DNA from: Brevibacillus panacihumi W25
Lineage (GTDB): Bacteria > Bacillota > Bacilli > Brevibacillales > Brevibacillaceae
DNA: 64,000 nt
Reading direction: 5' to 3'
Assembly (NCBI RefSeq): GCF_000503775.1
Contig: NZ_KI629782.1
Span: forward strand, 992,001 to 1,056,000
Shown here: piece by piece, positions 1 to 8,630 of the stretch
Position numbering within the stretch: position 1 is the first letter of the stretch
Layout: each line of letters starts with the position of its first letter
Notes under the pieces: generated by a model
The model's database searches: none
What the model was told of the DNA's origin: nothing
The model's input: the letters and a program-made list of their open reading frames with translations, nothing else
Position numbers and translations under genes: made by a program

Positions 1-151
1 ACAGGATTTTGTTGTCATCCACCATCGCTTGCTCCAATGCACGAATGGACTTTTCCCGCCCAACATCGAGATGGAGTACCATCGTTGGATACACTAGCAA
101 TCCTCGCAACGGGAGAAGCGGTAATTCTCGGTTACCGGAACGTTCAGCCAA
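1..151 (-). CDS. lonA: ATP-dependent protease LonA, N-terminal fragment (cut by window start)
   Basis: On the minus strand a TTG start at 149-151 opens a frame that runs off the left edge. The first ~50 residues include PLLPLRGLLVYPTMVLHLDV, the conserved beginning of the Lon substrate-binding (LAN) domain of Bacillus LonA. LonA is a cytoplasmic serine-lysine AAA+ protease that degrades damaged and regulatory proteins. An AAGGAGAG site lies about 11 nt upstream of the TTG; the nearby GTG is out of frame. The gene lies just downstream of lonB in the same direction, as in B. subtilis, with a hairpin between them. Only the N-terminus is visible, so catalytic integrity cannot be judged. Confidence 0.9.
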   Translation of the reverse strand, partial: MAERSGNRELPLLPLRGLLVYPTMVLHLDVGREKSIRALEQAMVDDNKIL

Positions 152-205
152 AACTTATGCACCTCTCCTTAGTTGTTCCCTTGATTAAAGATTCAGTTAA
201 CACGC

Positions 206-230
206 AAAAACGGCTCCGACAGCCGTTTTT
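206..230 (-). terminator. hairpin between lonB and lonA (probable lonB terminator)
   Basis: A 10-bp perfect inverted repeat (AAAAACGGCT / AGCCGTTTTT) with a 5-nt loop has a T run on both strands. On the minus strand it follows lonB and precedes lonA, so it probably ends or attenuates lonB transcription. Nothing else recognisable was seen in 152-370. Confidence 0.7.
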
Positions 231-370
231 GATCGTCGAACATACAACCCGCCGACACGAGAGACGCCGGTCCATCCAGCTTTTTGATATAGGCAGCGCC
301 CTCGTATCAAGCTTTTTTCCATTGTAGCGCAAACGCAATCTGATGTCTAATCCGCAAGCGCACTCGACTG

Positions 371-2068
371 TTACAGGGACATCGGAGAGGAAGCCAATTC
401 TTCTGCCGGCAACTGCAAGGTAAATCCAGCTTCTTCTGTTTCCGGCAGCTTCTCTTCAAGGACAGCAAGTTCCAGCACTTGTGACACGGTAGATACGGGG
501 ATGATCTCGATTCCCTTCATCTCGGCAAAAATGGACTGCCAATTCTCTTCCGGGATCAGGACCCGTGTCGCTCCAGCCAGACGTGCCGCTTCTGCCTTGG
601 CTACCACGCCGCCGACTGGTTTTACTTTTCCGTGGATGCTGACTTCACCCGTCATCGCCAGCAGGTTATCCACCGGCACTTCCCGGATGGCGGAGTAGAT
701 CGCCGTCGCGATGGTAATCCCGGCAGAAGGTCCATCGACGGGTACACCGCCGGGAAAATTGATGTGCAGATCGTAATCATACGGTTGCACGCCCATGCGA
801 TGCAGAACGGTCAGCACGTTTTCGATGGAGCCTTTGGCCATCGATTTGCGGCGGATTGTCCGGCTTCTGCTGCCCATTTCTTCTTCCTCTGCCATCCCGG
901 TCATGGCTACCCGGCCTTGGCCTTTTGCGGCTGCAAGAGAGGCTGTCACTTCCAATTCCATGACACTGCCCATATTGGGACCGTATACCGCAAGTCCGTT
1001 GACCAGTCCCACCTGCGGCTGGTCATGCACCTGCTTTTCCATGCGGGGTGATTTCTGACTGCTGTGCATCACCCATTCCACATCAGATGCCTGGATCACT
1101 TTTCTTTCTTCTGTCAGGGCAATCCCAGCCGCAATCTGCAAGGTGTTGATTGCCTCGCGTCCGTTCGTCGCGTAGCGTTCGATAACGGAGACGGCGTCGT
1201 CCATGATGGTCATCTCCATTTTCGGCACAGCCGTCCTTACAATGCTGCCGATCTCAGCCGCTTTTAACGGGCGGAAAAAAATCTCCAGGCAGCGGGAACG
1301 CAGCGCCGCTGGCAATTCGTCCGGCAAACGAGTCGTCGCTCCGACCAGACGGAAGTCAGCAGGCAAGCCGTATTTGAACACGTCGTGGATATGGGAAGGG
1401 ATCTGTGTATTTTCCTCACTGTAATACGCGCTCTCCAGCATTACCTTGCGATCTTCCAAAACCTTGAGCAGTTTATTCATTTGCACCGGGTGAAGTTCCC
1501 CGATTTCGTCGAGAAAAAGCATTCCGCCGTGGGCTTTGGTGACTGCCCCGGGCTTTGGCTGAGGAACACCCGCCTGACCAAGCGAGCCAGCTCCTTGGTA
1601 GATGGGGTCATGCACGGAGCCAATCAATGGATCGGCAATCCCCCGTTCGTCAAAACGGGCAATCGTCGCATCAATCTCGATAAACTTCGCGTCTGCTGTA
1701 AAAGGGGATAAGTGGTTTCTTTTGGCTTCTTCCAAAACGACGCGGGCTGCTGCCGTCTTTCCCACTCCTGGAGGGCCGTAGATGATCACATGCTGGGGAT
1801 TGGGGCCGCATAATGCGGCACGCAGCGCGCGCAATCCATCCTCCTGGCCGACGATCTCTTCCAGCTTTGCAGGCCGTGTTTTTTCCGAGAGGGGCTCCGT
1901 CAATGCGATCATGCGCAAGCGGCGCAGGGAATCCAAGTCCTTTTTCGATTCTTTTTCCGAGGAGTTCTTCGTACTTCTTTGTGCGCGCAAGAGGTTCCAA
2001 AAATACGTTCCGATCACGATCCCGACAATCACTTCAATTACGGCAATGACTAACGTTGTATAGTTCAT
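371..2068 (-). CDS. lonB: ATP-dependent protease LonB
   Basis: This 565-residue protein matches the size and architecture of Bacillus LonB, the membrane-anchored, forespore-associated Lon protease. It opens with one hydrophobic segment (about residues 3-24), followed by an AAA+ module with Walker A GPPGVGKTAA and Walker B GGMLFLDEIGE. The C-terminal S16 protease domain has the catalytic serine in DGPSAG and the lysine in VKPVGGVVAKAEA. The start at 2068 is preferred over an in-frame ATG 48 nt upstream because GGGAGGG lies 5-6 nt before it and the protein then begins like B. subtilis LonB. It is followed by a hairpin and then lonA. Confidence 0.95.
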   Translation of the reverse strand: MNYTTLVIAVIEVIVGIVIGTYFWNLLRAQRSTKNSSEKESKKDLDSLRRLRMIALTEPLSEKTRPAKLEEIVGQEDGLRALRAALCGPNPQHVIIYGPPGVGKTAAARVVLEEAKRNHLSPFTADAKFIEIDATIARFDERGIADPLIGSVHDPIYQGAGSLGQAGVPQPKPGAVTKAHGGMLFLDEIGELHPVQMNKLLKVLEDRKVMLESAYYSEENTQIPSHIHDVFKYGLPADFRLVGATTRLPDELPAALRSRCLEIFFRPLKAAEIGSIVRTAVPKMEMTIMDDAVSVIERYATNGREAINTLQIAAGIALTEERKVIQASDVEWVMHSSQKSPRMEKQVHDQPQVGLVNGLAVYGPNMGSVMELEVTASLAAAKGQGRVAMTGMAEEEEMGSRSRTIRRKSMAKGSIENVLTVLHRMGVQPYDYDLHINFPGGVPVDGPSAGITIATAIYSAIREVPVDNLLAMTGEVSIHGKVKPVGGVVAKAEAARLAGATRVLIPEENWQSIFAEMKGIEIIPVSTVSQVLELAVLEEKLPETEEAGFTLQLPAEELASSPMSL

Positions 2069-2192
2069 CTGAATCCCTCCCATACGATTCTGGCAGCTAT
2101 TCATCCCAGGAAACATCTATAAGCTTTACCAAGTAGTATTGCCGCTTGCAGGGGGAGGTAAACCATGCTTCCTGTTGTTACCAGGCTTGTGT

Positions 2193-2300
2193 AGGCTCCT
2201 TGAAATGGTGCCGTAGGAGGAGAAGAAGATTTCCAGTCTGCGCTCCGTTCTGCGTCCTGCAAGGAAGCGGGAACTGTCCGCTCCGCGAGGAGTGGCGGGG
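2193..2300 (+). repeat. partial copy (left arm) of the ~200-bp palindromic repeat family
   Basis: About 108 bp here is repeated almost exactly at 2316-2423 (e.g. GGAGAAGAAGATTTCCAG, then AAGGAAGCGG, CTGTCCGCTC, GCGAGGAGTGGCGGGG). Unlike the complete copy, it stops at GGCGGGG and lacks the right arm, so it is a truncated or partly duplicated element. It lies in the lonB-clpX intergenic region. Confidence 0.85.
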
Positions 2301-2341
2301 ACACAGCACTCTTAAAAGCTCCTTGGAATGGGCTGTAGGCG

Positions 2342-2539
2342 GGAGAAGAAGATTTCCAGTCTGCACTCCGTTCTGCGTCCCGCAAGGAAGCGGAAACTGT
2401 CCGCTCTGCGAGGAGTGGCGGGGAACCGCAAAAGCAGCCAACTCACTGAAGTGATACAGGGTTGCGGTCCTTTTTCCCGCCTCTCCTCGCTCCGCTGGGT
2501 CGGACTTCGCAAGGAGCTGGTCTGGAAATCTTCTTCTCC
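2342..2539 (+). repeat. ~200-bp imperfect palindrome, complete copy 1
   Basis: An 18-bp perfect terminal inverted repeat (GGAGAAGAAGATTTCCAG at 2342-2359; its reverse complement at 2522-2539) encloses an inner inverted repeat (GGCGGGGAACCGCAA around 2417-2431 against TTGCGG...CCCGCC at 2462-2481). At the centre is a small hairpin, TCAC-TGAA-GTGA. The element is homologous to 2772-2971 in opposite orientation. It could be a MITE/REP-like repeat or a structured RNA; no coding capacity was recognised. Confidence 0.85.
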
Positions 2540-2771
2540 AGGTACGACGCGGTCTTCGAGCGTTTGAAAGCAGGGGCTGTTGGCAAAACATCTTGGAAAT
2601 CACTTTGCTATTCGGAAGTACAGTGCCTTAACCTAGCAACTACTTCTCCTTTTCCAGGAATAAAGACCAGAAACAAAATGGACTCCAATTCTGGTCATTT
2701 CTACGGCTTCATTTCATAAACCACCTTAGACTTGCGATCACGGTCTTTTATCCTCAATGGGTTTATTACAC

Positions 2772-2971
2772 GGAGAAGGGGATTTCCAGGCGCAGCTTAT
2801 GGCGTAGTCCAGCCTAGCGGAGCAGAGATTGGCGGGAAAAAGAATCGCAACCCTGCGCAGACTTCGAAGTGCTGGCTGCTTTTGCGATTCCCCGCCAATC
2901 ACTGCGGAGCGGACAGTCCCGGCACCCTTGCAGGACGAAGAGGAAAGCGAAGCATGGAAATCCCCTTCTCC
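2772..2971 (-). repeat. ~200-bp imperfect palindrome, complete copy 2 (inverted relative to copy 1)
   Basis: The terminal arms GGAGAAGGGGATTTCCA (2772-2788) and TGGAAATCCCCTTCTCC (2955-2971) are perfectly complementary. Inside, ATTGGCGGG...AATCGCAA pairs with TTGCGATTCCCCGCCAAT (2882-2899), and the centre holds ACTTCGAAGT. Read on the minus strand it aligns with copy 1 through the shared core GCAAAAGCAGCCA and the CTGTCCGCTC segment. The changes are compensatory: AAGAAG/CTTCTT in copy 1 becomes AAGGGG/CCCCTT here, and CCGC/GCGG becomes TCGC/GCGA. Confidence 0.85.
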
Positions 2972-2992
2972 CCTCTACGGCTCCATTTCAAG

Positions 2993-3026
2993 AAAAAAGA
3001 GGCTACTCCTCAATGGAATAGCCTCT
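2993..3026 (-). terminator. clpX rho-independent terminator
   Basis: On the minus strand, 18 nt after the clpX stop, AGAGGCTA pairs with TAGCCTCT across a 13-nt loop and is followed by a run of T. This ends clpX transcription before the palindromic repeats. Confidence 0.85.
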
Positions 3027-3043
3027 CTACATTCACGATACAA

Positions 3044-4309
3044 TTACGCCGTTTCGGAACGAGCGTTTTCTCCTTCTTTGGTCATCAACTGCGGCTGTAC
3101 CTTGTCGCGAACGGTTTCCTCAGTGATGACGCACTTGCTTACGTCGTCACGCGACGGCAGTTCGTACATCATGTCCAGCATGATTTGCTCGATGATGGCA
3201 CGCAGGCCGCGAGCGCCGGTGTTGCGCTTGATTGCTTCTTTGGCGATTTGCAGCAATGCGCCTGTATCGAACTCCAGTTCGACGCCATCGAGGCTCAGCA
3301 ATTTTTGGTACTGCTTCACCAAAGAGTTTTTCGGCTCGGTCAGGATGCGGATCAGGGTGTCCTCATCCAACGGCTCCAGTGTTGCCAGAACCGGCAAACG
3401 GCCGACGAATTCCGGGATCAAACCAAAGCGCAGCAGGTCTTCCGGCAGAACGTATTTCAGGTATTCGCCTGCTTTCAGATCGCCCTTGATGCCTTCGTTC
3501 AGATCGCTGCCAAATCCGATCACCTTTTTGCCCAGACGGCGTTTGATGATCTGCTCAATGCCATCAAAAGCTCCGCCGCATATAAACAGGATATTGGACG
3601 TATCGATCTGGATGAATTCCTGGTGCGGATGCTTGCGTCCACCTTGTGGCGGCACGCTGGCAACCGTACCCTCGAGAATTTTCAACAGGGCTTGCTGTAC
3701 TCCTTCACCGGATACATCGCGCGTGATGGACGGATTTTCCGACTTGCGCGCTACCTTGTCGATCTCATCGATGTAGATAATGCCTTTTTCCGCTTTTTCC
3801 ACATCGTAGTCTGCAGCCTGAATCAGCTTCAGCAGGATATTCTCCACATCCTCACCTACATAGCCAGCCTCTGTCAAAGAGGTAGCGTCTGCGATGGCAA
3901 ATGGCACGTTGAGAATGCGGGCCAGTGTTTGCGCCAAGAGCGTCTTCCCGCTACCGGTCGGACCGATCAGCATGATGTTGGACTTTTGCAGTTCCACATC
4001 CTCGATCTTCGCACCGGAGTTGATCCGCTTGTAGTGATTATATACCGCAACCGACAGCGACTTTTTCGCCAGATCCTGACCAATGACATAATCGTCCAGG
4101 ATTTTGCGGATTTCGATCGGCTTCGGAATCTCTTTCATATCGACTTCTTCTTCAGTGCCCAGTTCTTCCTGCACAATCTCGTTGCACAACTCGATACACT
4201 CGTCACAAATGTATACACCGGGACCGGCTACCAGCTTGCGCACCTGTTCCTGGGACTTGCCGCAGAAGGAGCACTTCAGTTGGCCCTTGTCGTCATTAAA
4301 CTTAAACAT
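3044..4309 (-). CDS. clpX: ATP-dependent Clp protease ATP-binding subunit ClpX
   Basis: This 421-residue protein is near-identical in layout to B. subtilis ClpX, the unfoldase that feeds ClpP. The zinc-binding domain has cysteines at about 13, 16, 35 and 38. Walker A GPTGSGKT is at 116-123 and Walker [11 protein letters not shown] follows, with the sensor and C-terminal small AAA+ domain after. The ATG at 4309 (MFKFND) is chosen over a GTG 9 nt upstream because a GAGGTG site lies at the right distance and the family starts here. Only 20 bp separate it from clpP, so the two are probably co-transcribed; a terminator follows. Confidence 0.97.
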   Translation of the reverse strand: MFKFNDDKGQLKCSFCGKSQEQVRKLVAGPGVYICDECIELCNEIVQEELGTEEEVDMKEIPKPIEIRKILDDYVIGQDLAKKSLSVAVYNHYKRINSGAKIEDVELQKSNIMLIGPTGSGKTLLAQTLARILNVPFAIADATSLTEAGYVGEDVENILLKLIQAADYDVEKAEKGIIYIDEIDKVARKSENPSITRDVSGEGVQQALLKILEGTVASVPPQGGRKHPHQEFIQIDTSNILFICGGAFDGIEQIIKRRLGKKVIGFGSDLNEGIKGDLKAGEYLKYVLPEDLLRFGLIPEFVGRLPVLATLEPLDEDTLIRILTEPKNSLVKQYQKLLSLDGVELEFDTGALLQIAKEAIKRNTGARGLRAIIEQIMLDMMYELPSRDDVSKCVITEETVRDKVQPQLMTKEGENARSETA

Positions 4310-4329
4310 GCGCGTCACCTCACAACAGG

Positions 4330-4911
4330 TCAGTTTTTGCGTTCAATAATAGCGTCAATCAATCCGTAGGCTTTGGCTTCTTCGGCACTCATAAAATTGT
4401 CGCGATCCGTATCTGCTTCCACGCGCTCATATGGCTGTCCTGTCCGTTCCGACAAAATTTCATTCAACTGCCGCTTGGTTTTCAAAATCCAGTCGGCGTG
4501 AATCCGTATGTCTTCTGCCTGTCCGCGCACACCGCCCAGCGGCTGATGAATCATGACTTCGCTGTTCGGGAGGGCAAATCGCTTCCCTTTTGCGCCAGCC
4601 GCCAACAGGAATGCACCCATGCTGGCAGCCATGCCTACACAAATCGTCGAGACATCTGGCTTGATATACTGCATCGTGTCAAAAATGGCCATTCCTGCCG
4701 TGACAGAACCGCCGGGAGAGTTTATGTATAGGGAGATGTCTTTGTCCGGATCCTCAGCCTGCAAAAACAACAGTTGGGCGACAACAAGATTGGCAACTTC
4801 GTCATCAATCTCGGTCCCCAAAAGGATAATCCGGTCTTTCAAGAGGCGCGAGTAGATATCGTAGGAACGTTCGCCTCGATTCGTCTGCTCAATCACCATA
4901 GGAATCAGCAT
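4330..4911 (-). CDS. clpP: ATP-dependent Clp protease proteolytic subunit ClpP
   Basis: This 193-residue serine peptidase has the usual family length. The catalytic triad is visible as Ser97 (in GMAASMGA), His122 (in MIHQP) and Asp171 (in DTDRDN). It forms the 14-mer degradation chamber that works with ClpX, and probably with other Clp ATPases elsewhere. AAAGGAGG precedes the ATG. Upstream, a hairpin separates it from tig, leaving only about 40 bp for a separate promoter; no CtsR-type GGTCAAA tandem operator was seen there. Confidence 0.97.
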   Translation of the reverse strand: MLIPMVIEQTNRGERSYDIYSRLLKDRIILLGTEIDDEVANLVVAQLLFLQAEDPDKDISLYINSPGGSVTAGMAIFDTMQYIKPDVSTICVGMAASMGAFLLAAGAKGKRFALPNSEVMIHQPLGGVRGQAEDIRIHADWILKTKRQLNEILSERTGQPYERVEADTDRDNFMSAEEAKAYGLIDAIIERKN

Positions 4912-4950
4912 ATGTATGTTCCTCCTTTGCCAAAAGGATTACCCAGTTGG

Positions 4951-4980
4951 AAAAACAAGGCACGAGAAATCGTGCCTTGT
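4951..4980 (-). terminator. tig terminator or attenuator upstream of clpP
   Basis: ACAAGGCACG and CGTGCCTTGT form a perfect 10-bp stem with a 6-nt loop, followed on the minus strand by TTTTT. It lies between the tig stop and the clpP start. It may end tig transcripts while allowing partial read-through into clpPX. Confidence 0.85.
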
Positions 4981-5041
4981 CATCCGCCATGCCAGAGTGA
5001 GGCGTAGCCTGACCACTGGCTATTCATGCGTTCCTCTAAGT

Positions 5042-6334
5042 TTATGCACTTACTTTGTTTTCTGCAACCAAGAAATCGACAGTTTTGCGAGTTTGAACAT
5101 CGCGCTTGAGAGCAACCAGGCCGTCTTGAGCAGAGAAGATTTTGCGCAGCTCATCAGCAGGGCGGCCATACATAGCTGCCAGCTTCTCGAGTTCTGCGTC
5201 TACATCTTCGTCATTTGCCACGATGTTCTCTGCTTTGCCGATTGCTTCCAAAGTCAGGGAAGTACGCACACGGGAAGTAGCGTCTGCACGCAGTTGATCG
5301 CGCAGTTGGCTCTCATCCATGCCGGAGAATTGATAGTACAGCTCCAGCGTCATGCCTTGGTATTGCAGGCGTTGACCAAATTCGCTCACCATTTGATCCA
5401 GCTCATGCTCTACCATAACAGCAGGCAGGTCGATTTCTGCATTTTCAGCAGCTTTCAGTACAAGCTGTTCACGGATGTATTGATCTTTCTCTTGTGCTGC
5501 TTTTTCTTCCAGTTTCTTTTTGGTATCTGCTTTCAGCTCTTCCAGCGTGTCGAACTCGCTGACGTCTTTTGCGAACTCGTCATCCAAAGCAGGCAGGTTT
5601 TTGCGCTTCAGGCCATTCAGCTTCACTTTGAATACCGCTTCTTTTCCAGCGAGGTTTGGAGAGTGGTACTCTTCTGGGAAAGTGACAGTGATGTCTTTTT
5701 CTTCGCCCAAAGTCATACCCACTACTTGCTCTTCAAAACCAGCGATGAATGTGCCGGTACCCAGCTCCAGCGAATAGTCTTCTGCTTTGCCGCCTTCAAA
5801 TGCGACACCGTCCTGGAAACCTTCAAAATCGATGATGGCTTGATCGCCGTTCTCAGCAACGCCTTCTTCGATGGTTACCAGCTCAGCATGACGCTCTTGC
5901 ATGCGTTTCAATTCTGCGTCCAGGCTTTCTTCGGTTACCTCGAATTCTTTTGGTTCGATCGTCAGGTTTTTGTAGTCGCCCAGCTTCACTTCCGGTTTCA
6001 CCGTTACTGTAGCCTTGAAGATCAGAGATTTGCCTTGCTCCATTTGCTCTACGTCTACTTCTGGACGGTCAACTGGCTCGATCCCAGTTTCTTGTACTGC
6101 TTGTCCGTAAGCGGTTGGCAAGAGGATATCCAGCGCATCTTGATACAGCGACTCTACGCCAAAGCGCGCTTCAAACATCTTGCGTGGAACTTTTCCTTTG
6201 CGGAATCCTGGAACTTGCACTTTTTGCACGACTTTTTTAAACGCTTGATCCAATGCCGCATCTACTTGCGAAGCATCTACTTCAACCGTCAGGACTCCCT
6301 GGTTATTCTCTACCTTTTCCCAATTTGCTGCCAC
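5042..6334 (-). CDS. tig: trigger factor, ribosome-associated chaperone/prolyl isomerase
   Basis: The 430-residue protein has the three trigger-factor parts. The N-terminal ribosome-binding domain carries the signature GFRKGKVP (about residues 45-52). The central FKBP-type PPIase domain spans about 160-245, and the C-terminal chaperone arms follow. It binds nascent chains at the ribosome exit. The start is GTG at 6334, giving [11 protein letters not shown], with AGGAGGGG 8 nt upstream; longer in-frame starts have no ribosome site. A sigma-A promoter lies about 105 bp upstream and a hairpin follows the stop. Confidence 0.96.
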   Translation of the reverse strand: MAANWEKVENNQGVLTVEVDASQVDAALDQAFKKVVQKVQVPGFRKGKVPRKMFEARFGVESLYQDALDILLPTAYGQAVQETGIEPVDRPEVDVEQMEQGKSLIFKATVTVKPEVKLGDYKNLTIEPKEFEVTEESLDAELKRMQERHAELVTIEEGVAENGDQAIIDFEGFQDGVAFEGGKAEDYSLELGTGTFIAGFEEQVVGMTLGEEKDITVTFPEEYHSPNLAGKEAVFKVKLNGLKRKNLPALDDEFAKDVSEFDTLEELKADTKKKLEEKAAQEKDQYIREQLVLKAAENAEIDLPAVMVEHELDQMVSEFGQRLQYQGMTLELYYQFSGMDESQLRDQLRADATSRVRTSLTLEAIGKAENIVANDEDVDAELEKLAAMYGRPADELRKIFSAQDGLVALKRDVQTRKTVDFLVAENKVSA

Positions 6335-6437
6335 GTAAACTTCCCCTCCTAGATTGGATCCACGAAAACACCGCCAGCCTTGCAAAATTTTGCTTACAAA
6401 ACTCGGGCGATCATATTCTAGTCATTATAACCATTCC

Positions 6438-6465
6438 AGTATAGCATAAATCTTTTCATTTTCAA
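6438..6465 (-). promoter_or_regulatory. sigma-A promoter of tig
   Basis: Minus strand: TTGAAA, 16 nt, TATACT, with a TG one base before the -10 (extended -10). It faces tig and has no other gene between. Confidence 0.75.
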
Positions 6466-6478
6466 CCTGACCAACGGA

Positions 6479-7003
6479 TCAGCGCCGCAGAGAATAATTG
6501 CCTCCCAATTGCGTTACGAGATTCCCCCGAACATCATAGAAAGTGACGGACACCTCTACCTTTTCCGCAGAAGCTTCATTCTGCTCGATCAACGCATAGG
6601 TCGGCACATCAAAACCGCGCGGCATCTGCAGACTGCCGGGATTGACGAACAGGATGCCGCGCTCGACGCCGCAAACAGGCAGATGGGAGTGTCCGAACAA
6701 TACGACATTGGCTCCCGTCTCCTCTGCCCGATAGTGCAGGCGCAAGAGAGAACTTTTGACGCCGAACAGATGTCCGTGTGTCTGCAGGATAGTCAGGTCG
6801 CGCCATTTTGACAGCGCTTCGGTCGCTACAGCTTTGGTCGTGTCGCAATTGCCGCGTACCAGCTTCATACCGGAAAAAGGCGGGCGTGTATGATCGACGC
6901 AAAAATCACCGCAGTGAAAGATACGATCGACAGAATGCCGCTTCACTACCTGCTCCACTTCCCGCACAAGTCCGTGACTGTCGCTCATGACCAGAATGCC
7001 CAT
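6479..7003 (-). CDS. ysnB: YfcE/YsnB-family metallophosphoesterase
   Basis: This 174-residue protein has the calcineurin-type metallophosphoesterase motifs in order: SDSHG near the N-terminus, FHCGDF, GNCD, THGH and FGHSH. The B. subtilis orthologue YsnB occupies the same place after rph and the xtp-type gene. The physiological substrate is not known from sequence. The ATG at 7003 gives the family start MGILVMSDSHG; an ATG 27 nt upstream is possible but has a poor ribosome site. It is the last gene of the rph-xtp-ysnB operon. Confidence 0.88.
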   Translation of the reverse strand: MGILVMSDSHGLVREVEQVVKRHSVDRIFHCGDFCVDHTRPPFSGMKLVRGNCDTTKAVATEALSKWRDLTILQTHGHLFGVKSSLLRLHYRAEETGANVVLFGHSHLPVCGVERGILFVNPGSLQMPRGFDVPTYALIEQNEASAEKVEVSVTFYDVRGNLVTQLGGNYSLRR

Positions 7004-7042
7004 CGCTCCCACTCCCGTTTCTTCTATCATATATCTTGCTGA

Positions 7043-7645
7043 CTACCTGTTCTCTTGCAGTAGACGCAGCAATTCCTGCATGGCCATCGCCCGGTGGCTG
7101 ATCTGGTTTTTCTCCTCCGCGCTGAGCTCAGCCATCATCTTCTGCTTTTCAGGCAAATAAAACACCGGATCATAGCCGAATCCATTGGTGCCAGCCGGCT
7201 GCGTGGCGATGATTCCCTCGCAGGAGCCTGTCGCGATCAGCGGCTGACCTCCTGGTTCCACGAGGGCCAGCGTACAGCGAAACCGCGCCGTCCGCTTCTC
7301 TTGTGGCACACCGTCCAGCTCGTGCAGAAGTTTTTTCCAGTTTTCCTCGTCAGTCGCCGTCTCCCCGGCATAACGGGCTGAGTAGACACCCGGACGTCCA
7401 TCCAGGGCATCTACCTCCAGTCCCGAGTCGTCGCCAACCGCGGGAAGGTTCAAGTATGTAGAAATCGTGACGGCTTTCTTGATGGCATTGGCTTCAAACG
7501 TATCCCCGTCTTCGATCACTTCAGGCACATCGTCAAATGCCGCCAGACTAATGCCTTCCCAGCCAAGGGAGGCAAACAGCTTGTTGAATTCTTTCACTTT
7601 CCCCTGATTGCGTGTCGCAAGGACGATTTGTCTTGATTCAGACAT
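7043..7645 (-). CDS. rdgB: non-canonical purine NTP pyrophosphatase (RdgB/HAM1 family)
   Basis: About 200 residues with the family signatures [11 protein letters not shown] at the N-terminus, [10 protein letters not shown] near residue 70 and the C-terminal SHRAMAM. It hydrolyses dITP, XTP and dITP-like nucleotides to the monophosphate, keeping them out of DNA and RNA. The ATG at 7645 overlaps the end of rph by 8 bp and has AGGTGAG just upstream, so translation is probably coupled. It is named rdgB/xtp in other species. Confidence 0.93.
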   Translation of the reverse strand: MSESRQIVLATRNQGKVKEFNKLFASLGWEGISLAAFDDVPEVIEDGDTFEANAIKKAVTISTYLNLPAVGDDSGLEVDALDGRPGVYSARYAGETATDEENWKKLLHELDGVPQEKRTARFRCTLALVEPGGQPLIATGSCEGIIATQPAGTNGFGYDPVFYLPEKQKMMAELSAEEKNQISHRAMAMQELLRLLQENR

Positions 7646-8420
7646 GGCTCTCACCTACAAGCGTATCGGATTCGCCCAGCTCTTTGTTGGCAAAAGGAAG
7701 AGTCACGTCGGACAAGGCTTGCTTTTGAATCGTAATCAACTGATCAATGCCGTTCTTCGCCAAGGCAAGCATCTCTTGCAATTGCTCCGGTGAAAAAGGA
7801 GCGTCTTCCCCTGTCCCCTGCAGCTCGACGAATTTGCCTGCTCCGGTCATCACCACATTCATATCGACCGTAGCTGTCGAGTCTTCTTTATAATTCAGAT
7901 CAAGCACCGAATCCTCTCCGACGACCCCGACGGATGTCGCCGCAAGAAAATCATGGAGCGGCAACTGCTTCCAGACTCCACTCTCGACCAGCTTATTCAT
8001 GGCATCTACCATTGCTACATACGCCCCGGTAATGGAAGCCGTGCGCGTGCCGCCGTCTGCCTGAATCACATCGCAATCCAGCCAGATCGTCCGCTCTCCC
8101 ATTCCTTCCAGATGAACGACGGAACGCAGGGCACGGCCGATCAACCGCTGGATCTCCATCGTGCGACCTCCGACTTTTCCTCTGGACGATTCCCGCGGGT
8201 TGCGGGTTGCTGTCGCCCTGGGAAGCATGGAATATTCGGCGGTAATCCAGCCCTTCCCTCCATTGCGCATAAACGGCGGTACCCGATCCTCTATTGTCGC
8301 CGTGCAGATCACCTTGGTGTCCCCGATCTCGATCAGGCAAGACCCCTCCGCATGTTTGATGTAATGGCGCGTAATCGTTACCGGGCGCAATTGGTCATTT
8401 GCTCGGCTGTCTATTCTCAT
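7638..8420 (-). CDS. rph: ribonuclease PH
   Basis: The 260-residue protein is a typical RNase PH, the phosphate-dependent 3'-5' exonuclease that trims tRNA 3' ends. It begins [13 protein letters not shown] and contains the RNase PH motifs [14 protein letters not shown], the Arg-rich [11 protein letters not shown] and [21 protein letters not shown] has GGGGGA upstream. In Bacillus this gene follows gerM directly; here an oppositely oriented transporter separates them, and rph has its own promoter-like element. Confidence 0.95.
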   Translation of the reverse strand: MRIDSRANDQLRPVTITRHYIKHAEGSCLIEIGDTKVICTATIEDRVPPFMRNGGKGWITAEYSMLPRATATRNPRESSRGKVGGRTMEIQRLIGRALRSVVHLEGMGERTIWLDCDVIQADGGTRTASITGAYVAMVDAMNKLVESGVWKQLPLHDFLAATSVGVVGEDSVLDLNYKEDSTATVDMNVVMTGAGKFVELQGTGEDAPFSPEQLQEMLALAKNGIDQLITIQKQALSDVTLPFANKELGESDTLVGESHV

Positions 8421-8455
8421 CTCAAGTTCCCCCTACATGCTTTCATACTCAGCCC

Positions 8456-8464
8456 ATTATACCA
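8456..8464 (-). promoter_or_regulatory. extended -10 promoter of the rph operon
   Basis: Minus strand TGGTATAAT, about 35 bp upstream of rph, matches an extended -10 perfectly; the -35 region is weak. It would drive rph-rdgB-ysnB independently of gerM. Confidence 0.55.
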
Positions 8465-8564
8465 GAGGCAGGAAACGCTCTGCCAGTAAACATGACCGCT
8501 CTGTCGGATGTGGGACTATTGCCAAAATTCGCGTGGACAAAAATAGCGATTTTAAAAAAGGACC

Positions 8565-8593
8565 TTGTGCAGTGCTTCGAATTCAAATATTAT
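8565..8593 (+). promoter_or_regulatory. sigma-A promoter of the MFS transporter
   Basis: TTGTGC (8565-8570), a 17-nt spacer, then TATTAT (8588-8593), about 38 bp before the ATG at 8631. Confidence 0.65.
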
Positions 8594-8616
8594 CTAATTA
8601 GATTTTTATCTAATTA
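8592..8616 (+). promoter_or_regulatory. palindromic operator over the transporter start site
   Basis: ATCTAATTAGAT (8592-8603) is a perfect 12-bp palindrome overlapping the -10. The half ATCTAATTA recurs at 8608-8616, 16 bp later. The position suggests repression by a MarR- or TetR-type protein; no regulator gene is adjacent, so the binding protein is unknown. Confidence 0.5.
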
Positions 8617-8630
8617 AAGGATGATGATAG

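Noticed and set aside
2666-2697. Hairpin GACCAGAA / TTCTGGTC between the two palindromes
   Set aside because: Eight-base stem with a 16-nt loop and a poor T run. It could be a remnant terminator but nothing upstream needs it.
2732-4369. Long open frame opposite clpX
   Set aside because: It is antisense to a near-perfect clpX and runs through the palindromic repeats. Its Gln/Phe-rich composition is what the complement of Lys/Glu-rich coding sequence gives.
4916-6352. Long open frame opposite tig
   Set aside because: Complement of the tig coding strand; rich in Phe, Cys and His with no ribosome site and no recognisable motif.
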